NCBI GenBank assembly: GCA_002314935.1
Contig: DCHW01000052.1
Span: 1-25,684, forward strand
DNA length: 25,684 nt
Source: Clostridiales bacterium UBA1742
Lineage (GTDB): Bacteria; Bacillota; Clostridia; TANB77; CAG-508
Direction: 5' to 3'
The stretch's first letter is position 1; each line of letters begins with the position of its first letter. A model generated the notes under the pieces. That model was not told where the DNA came from and did not search any database. It worked only from the letters and a program-made list of their open reading frames with translations. Shown one piece after another: positions 16,251 to 24,684 of this stretch. The position numbers and the translations under genes were made by a program.

Positions 16251-18581
16251 GTGAAATACGTCGATAAATTTTTAAAATTAATTAAAACAGATAGAAACAC
16301 ATTTTTCACTTATCTTTTTACTCTTCTATCTGCATATATAATAATTGATAGACTTATAGAATTATTTATAATAATTGGTACTGGTATGTCTGTTTCCTAT
16401 TGGGGACCAATCAAATACACTTTAGCTTTAGCTTGTCCGGTACTTGCTTTTATGTTTTCGTACCCATCTAAATTTTGCAAATCAAATGATACGAAAATAT
16501 CTTTCTTTTATGTATATTGTGTAGCTCTTTATATAATATTTATATCTATGGTCGTACAATGGCTAAATTATTTATTTTGGACATTGATTGTATCTCTTCC
16601 AAATTATAAAGTTATTGTTACAGACTTTTCAGATTTAATTATTAGGGCTTTTACAGCAATTTCAATTTACATACCTCTTACAACATTTTATAAATTGATT
16701 GCTTGGTTAAACAAAACAGTTAATGACCCTATTTTTCCAAATAATTTCAGAGATTCTATTTGTGATTACTCTGGTGTAGATATAGCAGCACCAGACGGCA
16801 CAACCGGTCCATACAGTTTAGAAATAGAACTTTGTAAAGATAAATCTACAGGAAAACCTGTTAAAATATTAGAAACTAGAAGATTTCAACCTACTTTAAT
16901 CGCTGGTCCTTCTGGATCGGGAAAAACAACAATGGTTATGGAACCTATGATTGCTAGAGATTTAGAAAAGAAATATTTCTTTAGAGAAACTGCTAAAGAA
17001 ATGGGATATACAGCATTAAAAACAAATTTAGCAACTTTAAACTGTCCATATGATAATGATTATATAAATAAAAACTTTTCTTTAACAATGCTTACACCTG
17101 TTGAAAGAAAAGAAAAAATATATAAAGCATATATGAATAAAATGATTTCTCACGTTACAAATGATGGCAAAATATGTTATAACGATTTAGGAATTACAGT
17201 TGTATCTCCAGATTATGAACACATTTCTAAAATAAAAGAAATAGCAGATAATTATAATATAACTACTTATATTATTGACCCACTAGTAAAAACATCTGTT
17301 GGTTTAAACCCTTTTATAATTGGAAGTCCTGCTTTATGTGGATTAATTATATCTAGTATTATTTCAAGCCTATATAATCCAGCTTCTCAAACAGCTGAAT
17401 TAGCATATATGTATGATTTAGGACAACAAGCTATCCAAAATTTAGTAATACTTTTAAAACTAATGCATCCAAAACTTAATAATGGTGAAATGCCTAATTT
17501 AGAAGATTTATTAAAATGTTTTAACAATTTTGAATTAGTTGAAGAAATGTGTGAACAGTTAAAAGAAGATGACGTACTTTCTAAAGAATATGAATTGCAA
17601 TTAGATTATTTTAAAAAATTCTTTTATAAAAACTCAATAGGATATAACGAAATGCAAAGATATCTTCATTTTCCAGCAGCACAATTAGATGTTCTTTTAC
17701 GTTCTGGTGAAGCAAGGTCGATTATTTGTAACAGAAATAATAATATTAATTTTACAGAAGTTTTAGAAGAAGGTGCAGTTGTTTTGTTATGTTCAAGGCC
17801 ATTTGAAATTGGTGGAGTTGCAGAACAATCATTTGCAAGATTTTTCCTTACATTAATGATGTGTTCTGTTGAAGTTCCAAGAGGTACAATTGAAAAGACA
17901 AGAACTCCACATTTTTTATATGTAGATGAATTTGATCGCTATGCAGATGGCTCATTTATTGATATGATTACAATATATAGAAAATTTAAAATAGGTACTG
18001 TTTTCTCTGTTCAAAATTTAACCAGATTATCCGGTGGTATAGGAAGTCCATTTACTCAAACTTTACTTTCAAACGCAGCTACTAAACTTACATTTGGAAA
18101 TAATACTCCAGAAGAATATGGTTGGTGGATGCAAGAGTTTGGTCAAAGAAGAGAATGGAAAGTTGGTAATTCTTATGATAAAAAAGATGGTGCATATAGT
18201 CAAGATTTAGGAGGCGTATCTTGGTCTTGGGAAGATACCATGAAGCTTGGTAAATTACAAGGTTTAGGTTTTAAATCTGTAATTTACAAAACAAAAGACA
18301 AAAAAGGTAAACATGTTGTTAATTTTGGTACAGTAGATTTCCTAGAAAGCAAATATAAAACAAAGCATAAAACAAAAAATTATAGTTTTAGTAAATTTTC
18401 TGATGATTCTCCTGATGATGATATTAAAGAAAAAAACAAAAAGCAAAAGTTTGATCCAAATAAAGTTAAATTTGCAGATGATAAAGAAATAGATCCAATT
18501 GTAAATAATACAACAGATGCATCTTACTTCTTTGATAATGAAGATGCAATTAGCTTTGATTTAAAGAATCCCAAAGATTAA
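16251..18581 (+). CDS. VirD4/TraG-like type IV coupling ATPase
   Basis: 776-residue membrane-anchored P-loop ATPase resembling the coupling proteins that feed DNA or protein into type IV secretion channels. Four hydrophobic segments lie in residues 18-153. Walker A is AGPSGSGKTT (218-227). Walker B is LYVDEFDRYAD (about 557-567), followed by KFKIGTVFSVQNLTRLSG, the sensor region typical of TraG/VirD4 proteins. The C-terminal 90 residues are Lys/Asp-rich and probably disordered. The start is GTG with GGGGG seven bases upstream. No relaxase, mating-pore or other transfer genes are visible around it, so it is either an isolated housekeeping-located copy or part of a dispersed system. It is flanked by ordinary genes, with no repeats or tRNA that would mark an element boundary. 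Confidence 0.8.
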   Translation: MKYVDKFLKLIKTDRNTFFTYLFTLLSAYIIIDRLIELFIIIGTGMSVSYWGPIKYTLALACPVLAFMFSYPSKFCKSNDTKISFFYVYCVALYIIFISMVVQWLNYLFWTLIVSLPNYKVIVTDFSDLIIRAFTAISIYIPLTTFYKLIAWLNKTVNDPIFPNNFRDSICDYSGVDIAAPDGTTGPYSLEIELCKDKSTGKPVKILETRRFQPTLIAGPSGSGKTTMVMEPMIARDLEKKYFFRETAKEMGYTALKTNLATLNCPYDNDYINKNFSLTMLTPVERKEKIYKAYMNKMISHVTNDGKICYNDLGITVVSPDYEHISKIKEIADNYNITTYIIDPLVKTSVGLNPFIIGSPALCGLIISSIISSLYNPASQTAELAYMYDLGQQAIQNLVILLKLMHPKLNNGEMPNLEDLLKCFNNFELVEEMCEQLKEDDVLSKEYELQLDYFKKFFYKNSIGYNEMQRYLHFPAAQLDVLLRSGEARSIICNRNNNINFTEVLEEGAVVLLCSRPFEIGGVAEQSFARFFLTLMMCSVEVPRGTIEKTRTPHFLYVDEFDRYADGSFIDMITIYRKFKIGTVFSVQNLTRLSGGIGSPFTQTLLSNAATKLTFGNNTPEEYGWWMQEFGQRREWKVGNSYDKKDGAYSQDLGGVSWSWEDTMKLGKLQGLGFKSVIYKTKDKKGKHVVNFGTVDFLESKYKTKHKTKNYSFSKFSDDSPDDDIKEKNKKQKFDPNKVKFADDKEIDPIVNNTTDASYFFDNEDAISFDLKNPKD

Positions 18582-18592
18582 TAAAATAGTAA

Positions 18593-18623
18593 AGAGCAAT
18601 TCTAATTTAGAACTGCTCTTTTT
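18593..18623 (+). terminator. Terminator of the coupling-protein-like gene
   Basis: AGAGCA (18593-18598) pairs with TGCTCT (18614-18619). The stem is extended inward by TTCTAA/TTAGAA and followed by a T run. Confidence 0.85.
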
Positions 18624-18649
18624 GTAACTTTCAATAGCTAATGAATTTG

Positions 18650-18832
18650 TTATTCTTTCTTATATCCTAATCCATTACACATTGGACAATCTTTTTTACC
18701 TGTCCCGTTACATTCACTACATGTAAATTTTCGATTAAACTGAACTTTTCCGTAAACTTCACCTGAGCCATTGCATCTGTTGCATGTTACCTTTCCTGTT
18801 CCATAACAATAACAACATTGTTCATATGCCAT
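18650..18832 (-). CDS. Stand-alone DnaJ-type zinc-finger protein
   Basis: 60 residues made almost entirely of four CxxCxGxG-type motifs (CYCYGTG, CNRCNGSG, CSECNGTG, CPMCNGLG), the cysteine-rich zinc domain of DnaJ without J or substrate domains. The four motifs would bind two zinc ions. Small proteins of this build include the B. subtilis anti-TRAP protein, which is shorter, so a protein-binding or regulatory role is possible, though nothing here points to a partner. Start 18832 has AAGGAG upstream. It converges with the plus-strand ATPase gene. Confidence 0.8.
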   Translation of the reverse strand: MAYEQCCYCYGTGKVTCNRCNGSGEVYGKVQFNRKFTCSECNGTGKKDCPMCNGLGYKKE

Positions 18833-18949
18833 TAAAAATCACTCCTTAGATTATTATTTAATTAATCTAACTATTGAAGAGTTACATTTTTACTCTAACA
18901 TATTTATTTGCTTTAGTCAATAATTTAAATATTTTAATACTTAAGTATC

Positions 18950-19885
18950 CTATTCCAATACTTTTAATTTTACTTCTTCCATCTTGTATTTTCCAGTTTT
19001 TTCATCTATTTTAAATTCTATTAATGACTGAATTAGTTTATCTGCATTTTGTTTTAAATCTGTTGTAAAATATAAATTAATTCCTGGAATCTCTAGTTTG
19101 TTTGTAACCAATATCTTTAATGTCTCTACAGTATGTTTTTCATCTTCGCATACAAATATTAACTGTGGTTTTGATTCATATCCAGAATCCATTGGTACAA
19201 AACTTTCATAGAAATCTTTGTATAGTTTCATTCTTTCTATAAGTTTTTTATCCCATTCTTCATCTCTTCTTACTGCTTCAAATACTAAATTTACAGATTT
19301 TCCATTTTTAGTTATCTTAACACCAGCATGTGCTTTAAATGTTTTTCCAATTTTTTTAGCTGTAATAGCAGGTTTAATTATATATGAATCAAAATTTTGA
19401 GCTTTTCTTAAATATGCAAGTATTATTTGATTTCCAGCCAAACGTTTTTTTATCATTTCGACTGGTTTAGTATTATCTGTTGGTTGCCATTTGCATTCAA
19501 TTTCTTTTGAATTTAATAAATATTTACCCATTTTTTCAAGACAATATATTCTGTATATACATTTTCCTTCTTCAGATGTGAAATAATATCTAGTTAATAT
19601 TTTTGATTTTACTAGTTGTTCTAATTTATTATTTAATTTATCCTGTGATGCTATTTCTACGTTTTTATGTAATAATATTTGATATATTTGTCTTGATGTA
19701 ATAAACTCAAAATCATTAACAATTTCTAATATTTTAAAATGTATATCTGTAATATGTCCAATATTTATTTTATGTATTATTTGATTAATTGAAACATATC
19801 CGTCCTTACCGTCAAAAGTTTTTATTTCTCCATCTCTAATTGCAAATGGAGATACTTCTGTTTTTATTTGACTATCTTCTACCAT
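18950..19885 (-). CDS. Winged-helix protein with possible nuclease-like C-terminal domain
   Basis: 311 residues, no membrane segment. Residues about 35-140 look like a winged helix-turn-helix (FKILEIVNDFEFITSRQIYQIL, then KLEQLVKSKILTRYYF). Residues about 150-300 are an alpha/beta domain with VNLVFEAVRRDEEWDKKLIERM and PQLIFVCEDEKH. This is the build of replication-relaxation or mobile-element accessory proteins and loosely recalls a PD-(D/E)XK fold, but I cannot confirm a catalytic triad. Its AGGAGG site directly follows the stop of the S1-domain gene, so the two are probably cotranscribed. A link to the nearby coupling-protein-like ATPase is possible but unproven. Confidence 0.55.
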   Translation of the reverse strand: MVEDSQIKTEVSPFAIRDGEIKTFDGKDGYVSINQIIHKINIGHITDIHFKILEIVNDFEFITSRQIYQILLHKNVEIASQDKLNNKLEQLVKSKILTRYYFTSEEGKCIYRIYCLEKMGKYLLNSKEIECKWQPTDNTKPVEMIKKRLAGNQIILAYLRKAQNFDSYIIKPAITAKKIGKTFKAHAGVKITKNGKSVNLVFEAVRRDEEWDKKLIERMKLYKDFYESFVPMDSGYESKPQLIFVCEDEKHTVETLKILVTNKLEIPGINLYFTTDLKQNADKLIQSLIEFKIDEKTGKYKMEEVKLKVLE

Positions 19886-19899
19886 AATTATGGCCTCCT

Positions 19900-20706
19900 T
19901 TAAATAATAATTAATTTTATTTTCTTTTTATCAGGTATAATTTTTTTTATATAAACCTTTACTTCTTGACCATATTCTATATTTTCTTTATATTCTGCAA
20001 GGCCAATTAAATTTGGTTTTAGTTCTACAAAAATACCGGTTTTTATGTTGCTCAATTTCTCTTGCTATTCCGGCTAACTATGCTTCCCTCGCTAAAATCT
20101 TGTATGTTTTCTTCCCATGTACCGAAGCATTTCTTTATAGCTTAGAATTACCCTGTTTGATTTCCTATCTATTGATTTTACCATAATTTTTATTTTTTGT
20201 CCAATTTTAAATCTTTCAAATGGAGTTTTTATTCTTGCTATTGAAATATCTTCTATATGTACTAGACCAACTATTCCTCCTCCAATTTCCACAAAAGCCC
20301 CATATGGTCTAATGTTTTTAACAATTCCTAAAACCTGCATTCCCTCTTTTAAATCACTTTTTATCCAATTAATTGCATCTTTTCCGACTGCTTTTCTTGA
20401 TAAAATTACTGTATCATTAGGTTTTATATCTTTTACTTTAAATTGAACTATTTTATTCACTTTATTTCTACAAATACTTGGATTTGGTATTCCAGTTTTA
20501 TCCTTGTTAATTTCTTCAATTTCATCTCTCGGTATTATTCCTGTTATGTTGTTTCCCAAATTTACATACAAATTATAGTTAGAATCACATCTTGTAACCC
20601 TACCTTGAATAATTTCTCCACTTTTATGTGCTATATTTAACTCCTCTAGTGAAAAGCTATTTTTTAATTCTTGCCATCCCTCTGGAATAAATTTTTGATA
20701 TTCCAT
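19900..20706 (-). CDS. S1-domain RNA-binding protein, three CGG +1 shifts
   Basis: Cytoplasmic RNA-binding protein with three S1 (OB-fold) repeats: about 30-107, 115-192 (EGMQVLGIVKNIRPYGAFVE, GLVHIEDIS) and 205-267. Frame 0 ends at 20092, after two S1 repeats. Skipping C at three successive in-frame CGG codons (20122-20124, 20070-20072, 20036-20038) gives KEMLGTWEENIQDF, SIVSGIAREIE and NGIFVELKPNLIGLAEY, standard for this family. The last S1 repeat is then completed, 267 residues in total. Each segment between shifts is a whole number of codons (194, 17, 11, 44). ATG 20706 has AGGGAG upstream. The stop overlaps the next gene's ribosome site. No promoter is obvious in the 87 bases upstream. 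Confidence 0.85.
20036..20038 (-). other. CGG +1 shift site 3 in the S1 gene
   Basis: Context AAC CGG T. GGT is read as Gly223 in NGIFVELKP, the usual S1 YGxFVEL position. Confidence 0.88.
20070..20072 (-). other. CGG +1 shift site 2 in the S1 gene
   Basis: Context AGC CGG A. GGA is read as Gly212 in SIVSGIARE, the first strand of the third S1 repeat. Confidence 0.88.
20122..20124 (-). other. CGG +1 shift site 1 in the S1 gene
   Basis: Context CTT CGG T. GGT is read as Gly195 in KEMLGTWEEN, a conserved linker in this family. Confidence 0.9.
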
Positions 20707-20793
20707 ACCAAGACTCTCCCTTTTTCTTTTGTTTATTATTGTATAAATTAATTGTTTTATTAATTATATATATTTTTATAAAAATTTACAATA

Positions 20794-21507
20794 TTATTTT
20801 AATAGTTTTTCTATTTCTTCTTTTTTTAGATATCTCCATGTTCCAAGTGATAAATTTTTTACTGACAAATTTCCGATCTTACTTCTATGTAAGCTAAGAA
20901 CTTTTTTATTTATTGCTTCACACATCCTTCTTATTTGTCTATTTTTACCTTCATGAATTGTTATTGCTAATCTACTTATATTTTTTATTTCATCTATTTT
21001 TAAAATTTTTACATCTGCTTTACTTGTTACAAAATCACCAATATCTACTCCACGTTTTAATTTTTCAACTTCATCATTTGTTATCTTTCCTACCACAGTT
21101 ACATTATACGTTTTAGTAATTTCATGTTTGGGATGTGTTACTTTATAAACAAAATCTCCATCATTTGTAAGTATTATTGCTCCTGATGTATACATATCTA
21201 ATCTACCAACGGGAACCAATCTTTTATTTGTTTTAACTAAATCTAATACCGTTTTTCTTTTAAATTGATCTTTCACTGTAGTAACATAATCTATTGGTTT
21301 ATTTAATAAAATATATACTTTTTCCTCTGTTGGTTTAATTAGTTTATTTTCGTATTCAATTTTATCACTTGCTTTTACTTTTATACCTAATTGGTTTGCA
21401 ATTTTTCCATTAACTTTTACTTTACCTTGTAAAATATATTCTTCACATTTTCTTCTTGATGCAATTCCACAATCTGCTAAAAATTTTTGTAATCTAATTT
21501 CTTCCAT
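20794..21507 (-). CDS. rluB: RluB/RsuA-family pseudouridine synthase
   Basis: 237-residue rRNA-modifying enzyme. The N-terminal S4 RNA-binding domain is RLQKFLADCGIASRRKCEEYI...VKVNG (about 4-65). The catalytic Asp lies in PVGRLDMYTSGAIILTNDGDF, and the family segment EGKNRQIRRM is present. It starts immediately after the rluD stop (ATG 21505-21507, stop 21508-21510), with AGGAG inside the rluD end. The exact RNA target (23S RluB or 16S RsuA type) is inferred from the family only. Here the active-site Gly is encoded without any CGG. Confidence 0.9.
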   Translation of the reverse strand: MEEIRLQKFLADCGIASRRKCEEYILQGKVKVNGKIANQLGIKVKASDKIEYENKLIKPTEEKVYILLNKPIDYVTTVKDQFKRKTVLDLVKTNKRLVPVGRLDMYTSGAIILTNDGDFVYKVTHPKHEITKTYNVTVVGKITNDEVEKLKRGVDIGDFVTSKADVKILKIDEIKNISRLAITIHEGKNRQIRRMCEAINKKVLSLHRSKIGNLSVKNLSLGTWRYLKKEEIEKLLK

Positions 21508-22425
21508 TTAAAATTCTCCTGATTTTAATTCTTCTAATATCTTTTCGAAATATTCCGGTAATTTTGCTTCGCATTGAACTTCTTTTTTTGTTGTTGGATG
21601 GATAAATTTTAATTTATATGCATGAAGCATTTGTCCCTTTACACTAAAAGGATTTTTACCATTTGAATAAACCTCATCTCCTACAATTGGAAATCCAATC
21701 TCTGACATATGTACTCTTATTTGATGAGTTCTTCCAGTTTTTATTTTTAGTTCTATAAGAGTATATCCATTATATTTTTTTATTACATTAAATTCTGTTA
21801 TTGCTTCTTTTCCACTTTTAGTTACCGCCATTTTTTTTCTATCTTTTGTACTTCTTCCAATTGGCATATTAATAATTGCACTGTTTTCTTTTAAAACTCC
21901 TCTTACAAGTGCAATATATGTTTTTTCTACTTCTCTTTGCTTTATTTGATTGCTTATATCTATATGAGCTTTGTCATTCTTAGCAACAATTACTAAACCG
22001 TGATGTATCTTTATCTATTCTATGTACTATTCCAGGTCTTATTTTTCCACCTATTCCGTGAAAGGTCTCCCTTACAATAAGCCATTACTGCATTTACTAA
22101 TGTTCCATCTGGATTTCCATTTCCAGGATGTACCACCATACCTTTTTCTTTATTTATTATTATAATGTCATCATCTTCATAAACAATGTTTAATGGTATA
22201 TTCTGAGGTTTTAAATCAGTTTCTTCCATTTGTTCTTCTTCAATTAAAATATTATCATTTAATTTTGTTTTATATGAAGTTTTAATTTTTTCATCATTCA
22301 CTAATATATTTCCGCTTCTCAATCATTCTTTGAACAGCCACTCTTGAAATGTTCTTATCTATTGTACATATTAATTTATCAACTCTTATTCCTACTTCAT
22401 TTTCTTTTACAATATAATTTTTCAT
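21508..22425 (-). CDS. rluD: RluD-family 23S rRNA pseudouridine synthase, three CGG +1 shifts
   Basis: Makes pseudouridine in large-subunit rRNA. In frame 0 the gene is in pieces. Skipping the C of three in-frame CGG codons (22312-22314, 22056-22058, 21998-22000) joins segments of exactly 37, 85, 19 and 163 codons into a 304-residue protein, the normal RluD length. The joins read MIEKGNILVN (S4 domain), DLSGIGGKIRPGIVHR, and HRIDKDTSGLVIVAK, the catalytic motif with Asp137. Later motifs GRTHQIRVHM and GQMLHAYKL are intact. ATG 22425 overlaps the lspA stop by four bases, and GGAG precedes it. Third gene in the membrane protein-lspA-rluD-rluB operon. Confidence 0.94.
21998..22000 (-). other. 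CGG +1 shift site 3 in rluD
   Basis: Context TCA CGG T. GGT is read as Gly142 of the catalytic HRIDKDTSG motif. This is the most telling site, since the motif is almost invariant. Confidence 0.95.
22056..22058 (-). other. CGG +1 shift site 2 in rluD
   Basis: Context TCA CGG A. GGA is read as Gly123 in LSGIGGKIRPGIVHR. Confidence 0.93.
22312..22314 (-). other. CGG +1 shift site 1 in rluD
   Basis: Context AAG CGG A. GGA is read as Gly38 in IEKGNILVN, the S4-domain G-x-V-x-V-N turn. Confidence 0.92.
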
Positions 22426-22895
22426 TCTTTCTCCATTATACAATCTTTTATTAAGCATATTGCTACTAATCCTACTCCACATGTAATACATATATCAGCC
22501 AAATTAAACATTGGAAATTTTATTATAGGATTTATATCTATATAATCTACCACAAATCCTCTAAAAATTCTATCTATCAAATTTCCACATCCTCCTGATA
22601 TTATTAGTACCAATGCATATTTCATTATTATATTCAATTCATTTCTTTTCTTTGTTAAAATATAAATCAAAATTGCAATCAATATAAAATTACCTATAAT
22701 AAATACTAGTAAATTATTATTTCCGATTCCATATGCTCCTCCAGTGTTTTCTATATATGTTAAATTAAGCATATTTTTTATAACTACAATATATGAATTA
22801 TATATTTGTTTTGAAACTATTAATTTGGCTAATTGGTCGATTCCAATTAATGCAATTAATAATCCACCAAATAAAATATTTTTGTTGTTTTTCAT
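22422..22895 (-). CDS. lspA: Lipoprotein signal peptidase II
   Basis: 157-residue membrane aspartyl protease that cleaves prolipoprotein signal peptides after lipidation. There are four hydrophobic helices. The catalytic aspartates are Asp108 in GNLIDRIFRGFVVDY and Asp134 in FNLADICI. The ENTGGAYGIG segment (49-58) is also typical. It starts nine bases after the upstream membrane protein and overlaps rluD by four bases (ATGA), the classic lspA-rluD arrangement. Confidence 0.95.
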   Translation of the reverse strand: MKNNKNILFGGLLIALIGIDQLAKLIVSKQIYNSYIVVIKNMLNLTYIENTGGAYGIGNNNLLVFIIGNFILIAILIYILTKKRNELNIIMKYALVLIISGGCGNLIDRIFRGFVVDYIDINPIIKFPMFNLADICITCGVGLVAICLIKDCIMEKE

Positions 22896-22904
22896 TTTAA
22901 ATTT

Positions 22905-24557
22905 CTATACCTCTATATTTGCTGTTTTTCTTTCATATATACAAAAACATGGATCCTCATAAATAAGTGTATATTTATCTGTATCATTTTTTATTACTTT
23001 CCTTAATTTTGCATTTTTATACATTATTAAATGGGTTATTCCATATTTATCTAATTTATTTTCTATATTGGATATCGACAAATTAGACAAATCCATAAAA
23101 TCATCAAATACAGTTATATTTTCATTAAATTCAGGTGAATATAAATCAGCTCTTGAATCTATAAATACTGGTATTCCTCTAAATAATAAATAACTTCCAT
23201 AATTATATTCATTGTACAATTTAATATTTTCAATATCCAAATTTTCTAAAATAAATTCAGATGCCAATATAGGATAGCTGCTTTCACTTACGTATTTATC
23301 ATCCATTTTAGGTTTGAACAAAAGTATCGAACCTGCAACAACTATTGCAATTATACAAACAGTTCCAACTAATGACGTAATCCAATTTTCTATTTTTATA
23401 CATTCATCTGGTATATGTGTATTTATAAATTCACATATTAATTTATTTAATACAAATCCACAACAAATTATTGCAAACATTGATTCCTGTCTTTTACTAT
23501 AAAAAGTTAATATACTAAGTCCCGCAAGCATAAACAAATCACTCAATCTAATTTTTGTATCTGTAAAAGTTAAAATAGAAATAAAAATTACTACTATTAT
23601 CATCATATTAACATTTTCAGCTAATACTAATGGTCCATGTTCATTTATATACTCCATTGTTTTTCCTGCCATCGTTTTTATTAAATATGTATATGGAGTA
23701 TTTCCAATTGGTGTTAATAAACCAGTAAAAGCACATATAAACATCACTATAACTAAATATTTTATATTTTTATTTTTCTCCATTTTTATTTTATATGCAT
23801 TTTTTTCTATCTTTTCTTGTTGCTGGTGTATTCTTTTTTCCTTTTCTTGAAGTTCTGTAATTTTGTTTTTTATTTCTTCAATTATTTCAGGATCATTTTC
23901 TTTTGCAATTTTTATATGCATTTTTTTTATATCTTTTGAAACTAAATATGTTCCAATATTAGATATACAATAAAAAATATATTCAGCTATATATGGTAAA
24001 TACAAAATAAAATAAAAAGGAAATACTGCAGCATGTAAATTTGCTATTAAAATTGGTATTATAATTAATCCTACCGCATATCTTTTCTTTTTAGTCTCTA
24101 AAAACTTTTCAATAAAATATACTGTTAACACAAATAAAATAAATGTTACCAATTGTGCCCTTGCAGCAATAAAATCTTGTATCACATATAAAATACCAAA
24201 AGTTAATATTAGTGATATTAATCTATTTTTAGTTAATTTTGAATTCGTAATATATAACGTAATCCCCAAAATAATCGTCAATATTATTGTTGCTACATAT
24301 ATACCAGTAAATCCACCAATACTATATACTAAGTATGTAAGCAAATCATAAAGCCAATGTGGATATGTATATTTTAAATCATTATGCCATGAAAAAGGAT
24401 CTTTCATATCTATTCCGTTATTTAATATATGTTCTCCAATTTTTATAGTATAATATGTATCATTTTGAAATGTTACAGGTGTTATTGCAAAACAAAATAC
24501 TGTAATTAAAACTATAGCTAAAATTGTAAATCTTATTTTATTTTTGCTTGTTTCCAT
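22905..24557 (-). CDS. Polytopic membrane protein, glycosyltransferase-39-like
   Basis: 550 residues, about a dozen membrane helices. The first outside loop reads DPFSWHNDLKYTYPHWLYDLL. This resembles the Asp-containing loop and H-W-L/E motif of GT-C membrane glycosyltransferase-like proteins, but no clear catalytic pair can be assigned. A charged coiled-coil insertion (about 205-265, rich in Lys, Glu and Gln) interrupts the helices. The soluble end (about 440-550) contains YGSYLLFRGIPVFIDSRADLYSP, found in a family of uncharacterised bacterial membrane proteins. ATG 24557 has AAGGAG upstream. First gene of the operon with lspA, rluD and rluB. Function unknown; surface sugar transfer is a guess. 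Confidence 0.6.
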   Translation of the reverse strand: METSKNKIRFTILAIVLITVFCFAITPVTFQNDTYYTIKIGEHILNNGIDMKDPFSWHNDLKYTYPHWLYDLLTYLVYSIGGFTGIYVATIILTIILGITLYITNSKLTKNRLISLILTFGILYVIQDFIAARAQLVTFILFVLTVYFIEKFLETKKKRYAVGLIIIPILIANLHAAVFPFYFILYLPYIAEYIFYCISNIGTYLVSKDIKKMHIKIAKENDPEIIEEIKNKITELQEKEKRIHQQQEKIEKNAYKIKMEKNKNIKYLVIVMFICAFTGLLTPIGNTPYTYLIKTMAGKTMEYINEHGPLVLAENVNMMIIVVIFISILTFTDTKIRLSDLFMLAGLSILTFYSKRQESMFAIICCGFVLNKLICEFINTHIPDECIKIENWITSLVGTVCIIAIVVAGSILLFKPKMDDKYVSESSYPILASEFILENLDIENIKLYNEYNYGSYLLFRGIPVFIDSRADLYSPEFNENITVFDDFMDLSNLSISNIENKLDKYGITHLIMYKNAKLRKVIKNDTDKYTLIYEDPCFCIYERKTANIEV

Positions 24558-24658
24558 TTCGTCTCCTTATATTTATTATAATTCATATATATATATTATC
24601 ATACAGCCATAAAACTTACAATAATTATTTAATATTTACTTTGTTTTTGACTATTATT

Positions 24659-24668
24659 TTGCTATAAT
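24659..24668 (+). promoter_or_regulatory. Extended -10 element of the EEP hydrolase gene
   Basis: TATAAT (24663-24668) with an upstream TG at the extended -10 position (24660-24661). No good -35 lies at normal spacing; the TTGACT upstream is only 10 bases away. Confidence 0.5.
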
Positions 24669-24684
24669 ATTTATAGGTGATAAT

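Noticed and set aside
19900..22425. rluD and the S1-domain gene as pseudogenes
   Set aside because: All other motifs are intact, operon spacing is tight, and each break is the same single-base event. Random decay would give varied lesions and stops.
24639..24668. TTGACT as -35 for the EEP hydrolase promoter
   Set aside because: It is only about ten bases from TATAAT, too short for a working spacer. The extended -10 is a better explanation.
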